NCBI GenBank assembly: GCA_026874595.1
Contig: CM049316.1
Coordinates: 11,088,839 to 11,152,838 of the forward strand
Direction: 5' to 3'
Length of the DNA: 64,000 nucleotides
Source of the DNA: Sipunculus nudus
Taxonomy: Eukaryota > Annelida > Sipuncula > Golfingiida > Sipunculidae
A program made the translations under genes and the position numbers. The notes under the pieces were generated by a model, which was given only the letters and a program-made list of their open reading frames with translations, searched no databases and was not told where the DNA came from. Below, in pieces: positions 1 through 13,100 of the stretch (position 1 is its first letter; every line of letters begins with the position of its first letter).

Positions 1-74
1 TTTCTCCGCGAAAATAAGCAAATGAAATTCACTGACCGTCAATCGAGACGTGAGTCTGATAAAGTGTACATTTG

Positions 75-119
<45 letters not shown>

Positions 120-1876
120 GATGATGTACTTTACACTGTAGACTCTCTCTATTCTATACTATGGGTTAGAATCATCTATATTATATTTTACGGTCATTAT
201 CTCGTTATTATGCAAGTCGTGCAAGTTTAGCCAAGGCACGGAAGTGTCCAATACATGATTTGATTTATCGGGTAAATTTGATATCACTAGTGTCAGGAAA
301 TGAATATACACCGTACCTTGATCGATACTCTTAAGACTTGCAAAAAATGTAAGTTTTGTGAACAAGGCCATTTCCATTTCATATATGGTCCCCTCTTATG
401 ACAGGTTACATGTCATAATGAAAGCATCGGGCTGACACTGAGCTGTTCTTCACATGTTTTAAAACTAGAATTCCCTCGTAAATAACTCTTAGAAAAACCG
501 TCATTGGACAGGGCGGTGGATGAACCAAGCAGTGTGTATGAAGGATTTATATTGATTTTAACCATATGAGGTCCTTTGATATATAGTCAATAAGAGCTTC
601 CATCCTTTTGCAAAAATATATTCCTGAAGGAGTTTTGACAATCATTACAGTAGCCACACGCAACAGCTGATGAACCAAGCTTCAATTTCAGACAAAATAC
701 TTTTTTCATTCTTTTTTTTTTAATCAATACTTTCATCTGTTTGGATGGGATTCGGGTGCTTTTTCTAGGAATTTATACAATGGTGTACGCATGGCTCAGC
801 ATCTTTCAAACACGATAAAAAAAAAACACAAATACTTTTGACAAAATGGCAACAGTATTTATCTTAATAAAAATTTAAGGCAGTGACTTTCACTGTTTTT
901 CTTTTTCTTGCCAATTATGAGAGTCCTTCCGACTCTTTATGTTGCTTTTGAGGTGTCCTGACATATAATGATTGGATAATTTTTTTAATAAGCAGCATAT
1001 AGTACTTATTTTCAAATATTCATTTAGAATGTAAAAAATACATCAAAACCTGGAGAAAACTGAGCCTTTGTTATGGGAAGTTTGTATGGTCCCAGGAATA
1101 ATTACCAAGAAGCACGTGCTGAGCAAGAAAGAATTCTTGCTGAAATTTCTTGTCACATTGTAGCGCATTAAATAAACGCATGGTATGTACAGGTGACTTG
1201 TCGGGCGGACTGTAAAAAAGTCTCTAAGAATTATGATTTCGATATGGCTGATGCAGATTCATGAAGTATAAAAGCCACTCGTATCTGAGATATGCATTAA
1301 TAAAAATGACAGAGTTGTTACGTATCCTTTGATTAGTTTGGATTTTAATGGCATCGACAGGTGTTGAGGAATCTTCATTCAGGTTTGCAGATTCAATTCT
1401 TCAATTCGAATCAGGGACTAGTCTACCCTTCTGGTATGCGTAACATCATTAATTCAACTTTGTATTATCATAGAGAATCCTAAAAATATATTAAAAATGG
1501 TATGTCAAGGGTATTCTAATTGTTATCGTTTTATTACATTTTGAATAAACGATTAACCTGGAGACCCTCATATCTCTGCCTTATATGAAATTTAATCCTT
1601 TTTTTATTATTTCAGGTAGATTAGAGGTTCAATTTTCCCAGATCTATTCCTTATACAGACAGAAAATGTTAAAACGGATTTATAAGGATTCTGTAGAAAG
1701 GGATTACTGAATCTTAAAGGGCTATTTTTCAAATAGAAATCGTAATTTTTCCATTATATAGAACATTTGTAAAGAATTAACACTGATATGTTTTGCTTTA
1801 AATGAAGCAACAAGTCAACCGATGTGAAAATACAGAAACTTGAAAACAAATAAGACTGATTATTAACTACAACAAG
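1..1876. repeat. Tandem-array copy A, first part
   Basis: This stretch is collinear with 10147-13230 (copy B). Matching blocks are 1-80 with 10147-10240, 190-260 with 10330-10400, 415-545 with 10939-11070, 575-760 with 11105-11270, 905-970 with 11420-11480, 1085-1160 with 11995-12070, 1370-1450 with 12590-12680, and 1503-1660 with 12725-12895. Parts also recur in copy D (1503-1660 with 26590-26750) and copy C (661-730 with 19180-19250). By eye, identity is roughly 65-85% with many indels, so the duplication is old. I see no open frame that stays intact in both copies. A pyrimidine-rich run followed by CAG at about 1600-1616 resembles a 3' splice site and is kept in B, but copy D lacks it, so I do not call an exon. 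Orientation and order are seen directly; duplication as the cause is inferred. Confidence 0.75.
77..116. repeat. (TA)n microsatellite
   Basis: This is an uninterrupted dinucleotide run of about 20 repeats. The homologous position in copy B (about 10235-10250) has only a short AT-rich stretch, so the run expanded after the two copies separated. Confidence 0.97.
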
Positions 1877-4667
1877 TGACCCAGGGGTCATGACGCTCAG
1901 CTGACCAGGAAGACATTGACAAAAGTAATTTTATCTTCTGAATGTCAAATGTGAATGAAATACTTTTTCCAAACTTGACCTTTTGAATAAAATCATCCAA
2001 TATTCATTGGGGTACTATGGAGCTCTGTAGCATGAAGGATATGGGTAACAGACACCTATTTTCAAGGTTTACAAGATGACTTTTCAGGGGTCTCCCAGCA
2101 TGTCAAAAAATAAAATTCTAGGTCCAGTTATTATGATGTGTGCCCTGTTAACAGATGACCAAATGTTTATTCTGGGGGGTATTTCAAAGCCGCATAGGAT
2201 GAAGGATATTGGTAACAGAGATGTAATTTCAGGTGCACCAGGAGACTTTTCAGGGGCCTCCAAGCATATCAAGAAAGGAGATTCTAGGTCAAGTCATTAT
2301 AATTTGTGCTCTGTTAACAGATGACCAAATCTTTATTCTGGGGAGTACTTCGGAGCCCCAGAGCCTGAAGGATACGGGTAACAGAGACCTAATTTCAGGT
2401 TTCCAAGTTGTTTCATGGACCTCGCTGCATGTTAAGAAAGAAGATTCTAGGTCAAGTCATTATGATTTGTGCAAAGAACCATGGGGGAAAATGCATCAGT
2501 TGTTTGGATACTTGAGCTTTTGTATCAACTTTTCCTTTATTCAGGGGGGTACTTCGGAGCCCCATAGCATGAAGGATATGGGTAACAGAGACCTAATTTC
2601 AGATTTCCAAAGAGACTTTCCAAAGGCCTCCCTGCATGTCAAGAAAGAAGATTCTAGGTCCAGTCATTATGATTTGTGCCCTGTTATGTATGACCAAATC
2701 TTTATTCTGGGGGATACTTCAGAGCCCCATAGCTCACAGAATATGGGTAACAGGGACCTTATTTCGGGTTTCCATGTAGACCTTTTATGGGCTTCCCTGG
2801 AGGTGAGGACAGAAGATTCTAGGTCCAGTCATTATGATTTGTGCCCTGTTTACAGATGACCAAATGTTTAAAAATCACAAAAATTAGAGAAAAAAAATCG
2901 TAAAAAATAAAAAAAATATAGGTGGCGCCACCAATCCCTAGAAATTGATGAAACACTCCATGATCAATATCCATGCAAAGAATCGTGGTGATTAATGCAT
3001 TAGTTGTTCAGATACTTGAGCTTTTGTATTAAATTTTGCATTATTCTGGGGGGTACTTCAGAACCCCATAGCTCAAAGAATATAGGTCACAGTGACCTTA
3101 TTTCAGGTTTACAAGGAGAATTTCCATAGACCTCTCAGGATGTCAAGTAAGAAGGTTCCAGGTCTAGCGGTTAAGATTTTTGCCCTGTTAACAGACAGAC
3201 GCCTGTATGGCCGGACGGACGACGGACAAAAGGTGATCCCTATAGCTCAGATGACTTTCAGTCAGCTGAGTTAAAAATTGAAAAAATACAGGTGGCGTCA
3301 CCAGAATGCAGAAACTGATGAAACATTTCATGATCAATATCCATGCAAAGAATCATGGTGATCAATATAATAATTGTTCAGATACTTGAGCTTTTGTATC
3401 AAATTTTCCATTATTCTGGGGGGTACTTCGGAGCCCCATAGCTCAGAGGTTATGGGTAACAGAGACCTAATTTCAAGTTTTTAAGGGACTTTTCATGGGC
3501 CTCTCAGCATGTCAAGAGAGAAGATTCTAGGTCCAGTTGTTACGATTTGTGCCATGTTAACAGATGACCGCATCTTATGAGGTCTCAAAAATAGAGAAAA
3601 AAATTCGTAAAAATAAAAAAAATACAGGTGGCGCTACCATACTGCAGAAACTGATGACACATTCCATGATAAATATCCATGCAAAGAATCATGGTGATCA
3701 CTGCAATAGTTGTTTAGATACTTGAGCTTTTGTATCAAATTTTCCATTATTCTGGGGGGGGGGGGGTACTTCGGAGCCCCATAGCTCAAAGGTTATGGGT
3801 AACAGAGACATAATTTCAAGTTTCCAAAGAGACTTTTTATGGGTCTCCCTGCATGTAAAGAGAGAAGATTCTAGGTGTAGTAGTTACGATTTGTGCCCTG
3901 TTAACAAATGGCCGCATCTTAAGAGGTCTCAAAAATAGAGAAAAATATTGGTAAAAATCGAAAAAATACAGGTGGCGCCACCAGTCTGCAGAAGCTGATG
4001 AAACACTCCATGATCAATATCCATGCAAAGAATCATGGTGATCACTGCAATAGTTGTTTAGATACTTGAGCTTTTGTATCAAATTTTCCATTATTCTGGG
4101 GGGTACTTCGGAGCCCTATAGCTCAAAGGTTATGGGTAACAGAGACCTAATTTCAGGTTTCCAAAGAGACTTTTTATGGGCCTCCCTGCATGTAAAGAGA
4201 GAAGATTCTAGGTGTAGTCGTTACGATTTGTGCCCTGTTAACAAATGGCCGCATCTTAAAAGGTCTCAAAAATAGAGAAAAATATTGGTAAAAATCGAAA
4301 AAATACAGGTGGCGCCACCAGTCTGCAGAAACTGATGAAACACTCCATGATCAATATCCATGCAAAAAATCATGATGATCAATGCATTAGTTGTTCAGAT
4401 ACTTGAGCTTTTGTATCAAATTTTCCATTATTCTGGGGGGTACTTCGGAACCCCATAGCTCGAAGAATATAGGTCACAGTGACCTAATTTCAGGTTTACA
4501 AGGAGAAATTCCATAGACCTCCAAGGATGTCAAGTAAGAAGATTCCAGTTCTAGCGGTTACGATTTGTGCCCTGTTAACGGACAGACGGCCGGACGGCCG
4601 GACGGACGACGGACAAAAGGTGATCCCTATAGCTCAGATGACTTGCAGTCAGCTGAGCTAAAAATGG
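1877..4667. mobile_element. 2.8 kb insert with satellite array, bounded by an 11-bp inverted repeat
   Basis: Copies A and B align up to about 1876 (B 13233-13242) and resume at about 4668 (B 13243). B has no counterpart to the material between. Near the left edge is GCTCAGCTGAC (1895-1905) and near the right edge its exact reverse complement (4648-4658), giving an 11-bp terminal or subterminal inverted repeat. Between them lie about 100 bp of unique sequence and ten tandem satellite units. The right end carries a GACGG/CCGG-rich stretch (4581-4612) followed by a segment that also occurs inside the array at 3201-3272, so the array holds an internal copy of the element's own end. No transposase frame is visible, and I could not define a clean target duplication. 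It is most likely a non-autonomous TIR element with an expanded internal satellite. The superfamily is unknown. Confidence 0.65.
2009..4640. repeat. Ten-unit satellite array in 165-bp and about 338-bp forms
   Basis: Each unit opens with a G-rich TGGGGGGTACTTCGGAGCCC-type segment, then GGTAACAGAGACCTAATTTC, then GATTCTAGGTCCAGT and GTGCCCTGTTAACAGATGAC. Units start near 2009, 2173, 2338, 2542, 2708, 3047, 3417, 3753, 4097 and 4434. The first four are 164-204 bp long. The later complete units are 336-370 bp because they add about 170 bp containing an A-rich run, the palindrome GGTGGCGCCACC, and a segment ending in a stretch that reads TTGAGCTTTTGTATC. The third unit carries only the end of that extra segment. 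A 13-base G run (3754-3766) starts the eighth unit. Open frames within the array (for example 2233-2859) follow the repeat and are not evidence of coding. Confidence 0.93.
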
Positions 4668-5520
4668 TCGGTTTGTGTGGTAAAAGAGAAATTCCAGAAC
4701 TTTCCCTAACCATAAGCAAAACTATTTTTGCCGCCTTCTTTGTTTCTCAATCCTTCATCGGAGCATGTTATAGGACAAATAAATGATTACCTTGTGATAA
4801 AAAAATCGACTTGTCTGGATGCAAGCAAAGCCCAAGTAACCCCATGGTAGGTGAATGTATCATATGTATGACATAGATTAAAGGTTTATCGTACAACAGC
4901 ATTATTGGCCAAAGACATATCTTACTACATAAGCCACAGACAACATTTCCATGAACTGCAGAAATCTCTACAACTGTTTTAAATTTTCTTAAAGGATATG
5001 TGAAAGACCCGTTTGTGACGCTGCCTACTGACTGAATATTAATGTATACATACAAAAAGAATGGTAAGGTATTTTAGCCTACTGGATTTCAAGTTTACAT
5101 GGATAACCCAGAAGTCCGGCACATAGTCCCGATTCAGGAATGTCATCAAGGAATTGTCATTAATCTGCAGTAACTTACGCCAAATAAGTGAATCATGGAG
5201 GCTTGCATTCATTGGATGGCAGATTTCTTGTCTATAATTTGATTCGTATTCCGATATTTGCCGAAATATACATTTGTTGAAGGATATGGCTGATTATCTT
5301 TGTTAACTAATTGTCACACTGGGACATGATGAAATGATCATTCCATACTATCATGGATGTGAATTCAAAGGACAGAAGCCAGTACTGGTACCGTCAATGG
5401 TTCACATATTTAGTTTATTTAGTTACAGGCAGATGTCGCTCATCGTAATGAATCTCCCGAATCCACGAGACATGGCCACCTGACCGCGGCAGTCACTGTC
5501 ATCGACCGTTTCATAAGGGT
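4668..5520. repeat. Tandem-array copy A, second part
   Basis: After the insert, homology to other copies resumes. Blocks 4680-4750 match 13252-13320 in B and 27526-27590 in D. Block 4805-4850 matches 27680-27730 in D. Block 4990-5120 matches 27950-28080 in D, both ending in a segment reading ATTTCAAG/ATTTCAGG followed by a shared CAGAAGTC motif. Block 5460-5515 matches 13498-13555 in B (both share ACCGCGGCA). No frame stays open across the copies. Confidence 0.65.
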
Positions 5521-8500
5521 TAAATAATAACATAATGGAAACATACATAGCATTAAAGGAATTTAAACCGCACTCCGATGTTTTACTTTTTATGCCCCAT
5601 TATGATGTTTATATTGCAGTGACTTTAAAATAGTTTAAAATAGCTCATGTGAGGTTAATCATGTGAGTGATTCCAGGCCATCATAAAAATCAACATGGCA
5701 GATTCACTTACAGATCTGAGAATACGTACTCTTACGAATATGATGTCGAATGGAAAATCTGTATTTGAAATAGTGAAACAATTTGGTCCCAGCTGTATCA
5801 TGTCCGCTATTTTACAGGCGACTGTGAGCACTGTAAGCCCCTCCCCCGATTTCTTGGTTTGCGAATTATGCCAAAGTAAAAAATAAATAGAGTGTTACCC
5901 AGATCTATTACCTTTAACTACTGCTTTGTCCAGTGGTAAGTTTTGAAAATCAGATCTAGCGTAAACACGGACAGAAGGAAGATAAATGCAAAACGAGGAA
6001 AATGGAATCGATGGTTCTGTACTATAGGGGATCATTCGCAATAAATCGACCCATTATTAATACAGAAGTAAAATGCTCAACCTCCATAAACCTCCCTTCT
6101 GAAGGGATGGGGGTTGTAATTCCGTTACCGTGTTATTGTTTGTGTTTCAACCTTAATGATGTAGGAATGTCTCGCGAGTCCCGAGACCAGGAGTATGGCG
6201 TTCCATTAAAAGTTGTTTTCTATGTATTCCTCAGAACGGCCTTTTATTTAAAGTCTTCATGGAGAGCTCCATAAACCACGTCTTTCTATTTTTCTTACAG
6301 AAAACGCCCCTTTCAGACATTAATTGTTAAACAGCTAATAGACTGGTACCCAGCTCATTTACGTTCCCTTTTAATTATGACTTTGTTACGTTGTGATAAA
6401 ACAGACCTTTGTTATCAGCTAGTGGGGCACGAAGACGTTAAGATTTATTTTTATTTCCTGACATACTAGAAAGTAACTTTTGCCTGAAATGGGGCAAATG
6501 TGTTTGATAACAGACGCACATGGCCAAATACTGTCTGAAGGTGTATATACAACTTAAATAACTGATAAAAAACCAAGGAGTGGATGTGTTACCCCAATCT
6601 GTCCAAAAAGTAGCGCTTGGGTGGCAAGCCGCAGCTAATAAGCAAACGGAGACACCCAGAGACCAAAAGAATGGTGTGTAGGGTGCAGCTTTTTATTGAT
6701 TATTGCTTTAATACTTACGGGTCTCGTGATGTGTTTTGTCAGACAAATGCAGATGAAGAGATTCTACGTAAATCTGCACTTTGCAGTCAGGGGCGAATAG
6801 CAGATTTAATAATGCGTTGGAGGAGTTAAGGGGGTTGGGGTAGGTACAGGATAGGCGTAAGGAAGATGAAGTGTGTATTAAATACTTTTGTAAATTTAAG
6901 GCTGTAATTGTTTTTTTTTCTATATTAAGCGGTTAGTGTCCAATACGACATATTTTATGCTGGGAAAGGCAAAAGGCGAGGATGGGGGCGTCTCTTAATC
7001 TGCACTGCCTGCCTTTTTTATTTTTCGAAAACGGAATGACCTTATGGGAGTGATCAATGTGACATATAACCCCTAGCCTAGGGCGCCAAGTGGACTGTAT
7101 AACTTTTAGAATTGAACTGTTTCCAACAACAAAGATGCTTGTGTATCATGACTAAGATTTTTACTCACATAAAAAAACTAATTTACAGTTTAGACCATCA
7201 TTTAACCTCACACGTTTGTGCTGTGGAATTATCAATTTATTAATTCTAATCTGGCTCCAAAAGTATCATATCCAGGATTTTTCAATATACATATATAACG
7301 TTAACTGGAAATTGATGAATTAGTGTCTTGAGGGACAGATCGTAAAAACTTAAACAAGTGACGTAGAAATAGAAGCAAAAAATATTCAAATAGGAGTAAT
7401 CTTCCACCGAGATTTCATAATTAACCCCACAAGGTGTGCCAGAGATAATAATTTGATATTTTTTTTATAATAATGTTTGTGATTTACGGCATTTGTAAAA
7501 CACGATTTAGGCCTTTTAGGCAAAATAAACAAATTTAGTTAAAATAATCGACAAGCTTGAAGTCAGTGATGATGTAAGTGTCCTCTTATCGGTTAATCGA
7601 ACACCTGAACTCACAATGGTAATTTAACAGAGGAACGCAAATTCTAAAATACGATAGGCCAGCCTGCCACCTGGGACCCAAAAGGTTTAGGCCACATTTT
7701 TATTATTCACGTTTTCGATGTCGCTGAATGTCAGAGCGAGGTGTCTTATGTTTCGATAAACTGAGATTTGTTTCAAACCCAAAGGTGAAAATCGAGAAAT
7801 GTAACAGACCATTTTACCTGATTATATATCTAATGTTTATGTTTACCAGATTAGGTACAATTCACAATGTAACGTGATCCAATTATTTACCTGTATATTT
7901 GTAAAACATAAGAGCGGAATATATCTAAAAGGAGTCCACAGTGCGTAAGATTACGAATTATCGCACGGGATTACGGGGCACCCACCCATCCTGCCACCCA
8001 CAGCCTTCAAGAAACATCACGTCAGCTAGTTCTATTCGACATAGCGTCGTTTAAGTCTAAATGCAATAGTGTATGCTTTCACGTGTATGTAGATTTTTGT
8101 TTTATTTGCTTCTTAATGTTAGGATTCGAAGAAAAAACTGGCCATTGTCTTTTAGTCGCTGTTCCCAGGGTCCATCCGTCTTGGCCCTTTCTGTGCTTTT
8201 TCATAATGTCATCCTCCGTTTTGTCATCTCGTCGGCCGATATCAGCTGATCCGGCTTAAAAATGTCCCGTTTAAAAGCCAAGCCAGGAAACTAGACATGC
8301 TGCTTATTATAGTAAAATGTAGACGTAAAGGTCACTATTTCAGGTACCAGATGGCGAAGAGGAAAACCAAGATGCCCTAACAAAGACGGGAGTGATAGGC
8401 AGATTCCTCGACAGACTCTCGATGCATAACCGCTCAGCTTTATGATTTAAGAATACATGATGGGGACAGGTGCAAGGGGACAGGTAAATACCCAGGCGGA

Positions 8501-9730
8501 AAAAGGACACCGCAATATCGAAGAATAGGAGAAGCATTAACATTATAGGTAAACAGAATACACCTGATGTTGCAGAGTAAAGGTGGCATTAGTAAAGCAA
8601 AGTAAAGGAGTATGATGAATGTGTATTATACCCCTGTTTCAAATTGATGACAGCTTAAGCCCTAACTAGTGCCAATGACATACCACAAAATCTCCGGAAA
8701 TTCACTGAATTGGCAGCTGACGTCATATCAGACATTTATATGAATGATTAACCTATCGCTGCGTGAATATTTCATGAAACAAGTTGGCATGACGTCAATT
8801 ATGGCAGTTATAACAATTTACAACCATTGAGTCATGGCAAATGTCCCTCCATCAGAAAAGCTCATTTCAAGACTACAGCACATGTTCTCTCGTCTTATCA
8901 AAAGAAAAAGATTCGGATAATGCGTCATTGAAATTATCATTAACAAAGCGGGTAAATGGTCCGTAAGGGATGAAGACGGGCAAAACAGAGGGGGTGAAAG
9001 CCCGCGATTACGGGCCAAGTATATTATCTGTATTCTAACGAGGAATGGTACGTGACTATCCTAAAAATTAAAGAGTGAGGATAATATTTAAGTAAATATA
9101 ACTTAACGGCGTGTGTTTTGCAATAACTCATTTATATTCATTTCGATTGTCAAAACGATTATTTGATGACTCTATTAACAGATAATGGTATTTTGTGATA
9201 TTCTACCAGAGGAGGCTTCTCGATTTCTTCATGGTTTAGAACATGAAAAATGATATGGTGTAACATCAAAATCTAACAGTCATGTTTCAATTATTGATAT
9301 ATCTCCATTATATTGCTCCGTATTTCTTTCTGCTTTCATTTGCAGATACCACAAAAAATTAAACTCAGATTAAGTGACGTAACAGGGTCCTATATTATAA
9401 TTGTGATATGGATCAAAAAGAGATATGATGAACTTAATAACATTTATAAAGCTTGGGATATGATCCGACGAATTCCGACAGATGGAATAACATTAATAAC
9501 ATAGAGTTATGAAGCTGGATGATTAGATAGAAGTGTTATATAATTGCACGGGATCTGACAGATATAACAAAAGAAGACCGAGTATGTAGAGAGCCGTCAG
9601 GATATTGTCAGTCAACCTCCTTAGACACGTATTCAGTAAAACATATAACATGACCAGAGCTTGTAAATAAGAGTAAAATTTAAATTGTAATTCTAAAGCA
9701 TATCATCAATGATCTTCTCGAAAGGATGCA
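5521..9730. other. Interval without recognisable genes or repeats
   Basis: I see no array homology, TIR element or convincing coding region here. The longest open frames are at 6002-6274 (90 codons), 6617-6829 and 8340-8543, and none resembles a known domain. A short frame at 5695-5886 on the plus strand has a good start context and a segment resembling a helix-turn-helix; it is discussed as a finding only. Old array copies may have decayed beyond recognition here, since A and B start about 10.1 kb apart while the basic spacing elsewhere is near 3.5 kb. Confidence 0.5.
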
Positions 9731-10146
9731 AAGTTTGCCGACAGCCTCGTTTCTAAAATGTCAACGGAGCAACGTTTCGGGGCCAGTACATAAATAAAAT
9801 ACTAAGAGCAAGTGGGAGTATACAGGTCTATTCGGTATAATGAACATTTGGTTTTTTAGCCGAACATGTCTGCAAGCAAGACCGTCCGGTTTACCTCGCT
9901 GATTTTTCATGATAAATGATCTGTCCACAGCCCCTGGACGCCGAGCATTAAATAATAAACGTTCAGCGGGTCTCTCATACGGCTGTACATATACTTTTCC
10001 CTGGTTTAGTCTGCAGAATGAAGATAACATTTCCATCAGATTAGCTTTGATACATGACAAGCTTTCAGCGGTGAGTCACAACTAACAGGAGTTATGGTCA
10101 TGTTTCTAAACTTCCATTCTCTCAGATATATGCTGGATCCTTTAAA
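9731..10146. repeat. Array fragment preceding copy B
   Basis: This segment matches 21430-21740 in copy C. Shared pieces include ACCTCGCTGATTTTTCATGA-type sequence (about 9893), TCTCATACGGC/TCTCATGGGCC (about 9972 and 21577), the ATTCGGTA element and a final TTTCTMAACTTC piece (about 10105 and 21710). Shorter parts match 4805-4850 and 27680-27760. A minus-strand frame of 99 codons (9761-10060) spans the block, but the C copy is broken by stop codons in the same frame. Confidence 0.6.
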
Positions 10147-13100
10147 GTTTCTCCACGTAAATAAGCGAATAAAATTAAAATGACCGTCAATCGAGAGGTG
10201 CGTCTGATGAGGCTAATATAAAACTACATTTGTCATAAATATATTTATTATCATGTTCATCAAAAAGTAGGCTCTCCCTATTCAATGCCATGGGTAAATC
10301 ACATCTATTTTGTATTTGACGGTAACATAAATCGTTGTCATGCAAGTCGTGTAGGTTTAGCCAAGGCTCGGAAAGGCCCAATACATGATTTGATATGTCG
10401 GTAATGATGTTAAATGTGTTTTAAGGAGAGCCGTTTTCTGTAAATCAATGGGAATTTGACCCTTTAGGGGATATATGGTCGTGGGTATATCTCATCACCA
10501 TTTATCAGAAACTACGCTCGTGTATCATGCGGGTGAACTCATAAATATTTTTTGACAAAGATATTGCATGTTTTCCAGGAAGCTGATATCAAGCTTTTTC
10601 CGATCGATTAAAGAGCATCGTTTTCTTTATCCCTATCAAAAAGATTCAGTAAATAATGAACGGATATCGTAATGCATAAAAAGAAAGGGTGAAGTTAAAC
10701 GTCCGTTATATAGGGGATATAAATATCTACAGAGAGTGAGCATATTAATTTGCTTAAGTCAGGTAAACAACCGTTCTCTGCAAGTTGAAATAGGTTAAAT
10801 AGATATCACTCCTGCCAGGAAATGAATACAAACCGTACCTTGAACGATACTCTTAAGACTTGCAAAGAATTGTAAGTTTTGTGAACAAGGCCGTTTCTAT
10901 TTCATATATGATCCAATCGTATCACAGGTTACATGTCATAATGAAAGCACAGGGGTAACACTGAGCTGTCTTTCAAATGTTTTTAAAGTAGAATTACCTC
11001 GTAAATACCTCCTAGAATACCCGTCTTCTGACAGGGCAGTGGATGAAAACAGCAGTGTGTATGAAGGATTAATATGCATTTTAACCATATGATGTCCTTT
11101 GATATATAGTTAATAAGAGCTTTCATCCTTCTGCAAAAATATCTTCCTAAAGGAAATTTGTCAATCATCGACGCTGATACATCAAGCTTCAATTTCCGAC
11201 AAAATACCTTTTTCATTTTTTTTCCTTCCAATCGATACTTTTATCTGTATGGATGGCATTCGGAAATTTTTTTTCTAAGAATTTATACGATGGTATCCTC
11301 ATGGCTCAGCATCTTTCAAACATGGTATAAAAACACTTAAATACTTTTGAAAAAATAGCGAAAACTGTTATCGTAATCAAAGATTTAATACAGTGACTCT
11401 TACTGTTTTGCCTTTCCATGTCATTAAAGTGAGTCCTTTTGACTCTTTGTGTTGCTTTTGAGGTATTCAGATAAATAATGAATGGATAAGTTGTTTAATA
11501 AGCAGTATATAGTACTAATTGTCAAATTTTCATTCAAAATATAAAGGATGCATCAAAACCTGCAGACAACTGAGCCGTTATTATGTGAAGACAAACAATA
11601 AATATTCTGTTTCTTTTAATTTTTACTTCAACCTTGTATAAAGGCACACAATTTGTAAATAATTGATTATAAACATTGTATATACGACATATTTTCCCAT
11701 AAAAGGGAGTAGCTTCTTAAGAGAGTAAACCTGTTAGTACAGGTAAAATATGCAATTTATCAATGAGATGCATTAGATGGTATAATATGCCGGACCAACA
11801 ACTTCATGATCACTTTAAAAATAATAAAATAGATATTTTAACAATCTTTCAAGTTTCAAGTGATGATTTTCTTATTATAAATATTCAGCTTTCCTATTTC
11901 AGCTTTAACCAGCTGATATAGTTATCTGTTTATAGTTTTATAATATGAGTATTTTTTTATGGATCTGCATCTTAGCAAACAAGATGGTCGTTCCTTTGTT
12001 CCCTGGAATGATTACTAAGAAGCACTTGCTGAACAACAAACAATTCATGCTGGAATTCCTTGTCACATTTTTGCGCAAAAATAAACGCATGGTGTGAACA
12101 GGTGAATGCGTATACTTTTTCTTTAAAAAAAAACCAAAAAAAAAAACCAAAAGTAACATCGCTATTTGACCATGGGAGATTTATTTTACGAGAGGTGCTT
12201 AGGTAGGAAAGCAGGCTCATATGACTGCAGTTCAATAATCAAGGAAATTTCATGTAGAAGAAATGAAGAAGAGCTCACCCATATAATTGTACTTCAGTAT
12301 TTCGTAATGGTCGAACCTTTCCAAGCTGAATACTTTTGAAGTCTTCGTTAAAAAAAGTATATTGGTAAATGTTGAGGAAGAAAAATCGTAACGATTCATA
12401 TTTTGCGTTTTCGGCCTTCCGGTGAACTGTTATACGAGTCTCCCAAAATTCTGATTAATATGGCCGATGCAGAATCATGCAGTATAAAATCGAGCCACTG
12501 GTATCTGAGGTATGCATTAATAAAAAGTTGCCACTTTTCCTTTGATTCCTTTAGAGCTTTATGGCATAGGCAGGTTACGAGAAATCTTCATTTAGTTTTT
12601 CAGATTCGATTTTAAATGGGTTGATTTTAAATGGTTATATCGAATCAGGAACCCTACTGCCATGCGGCAACATCATTACTCATCTTTACTTTATCTTAGA
12701 TAATCCTAAAAATAAAATAAAATTTGGAAGTTTAGGATGTTCTAACGTGTTGTTGTTTTATCACATTTGAACAAACGATTCACCTGGATATGCCTCATAT
12801 CCCTGCCTTATATGAAATTTAGTACTTTTGATAATTTCAGGTAGATTAGAGGTTTAATTTTCCTTTGATTCATTCCGTACACAGACCTTAATCGTGTATG
12901 ATTCAATATTGCGTCCATTTATAAGATCTAATATTTTTGTTCTATTTTATTTTCGTCACAAATGTTTGTTCACTCCTTGAAGATATAACATTCGTGAAAA
13001 CGGTGAATAGTACTTATTCTGCGGGAAAGAGTTACTGTCCGCTGTCTTTCTTCAGTTTTAGACAACCGGACCCTAAACGGACAATATTTTAAATATTAAT

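Noticed and set aside
2233-2859. Longest frame of the satellite array (208 codons)
   Set aside because: It follows the tandem units, contains repeated blocks matching the DNA repeat, and later units with indels destroy it. No domain is visible.
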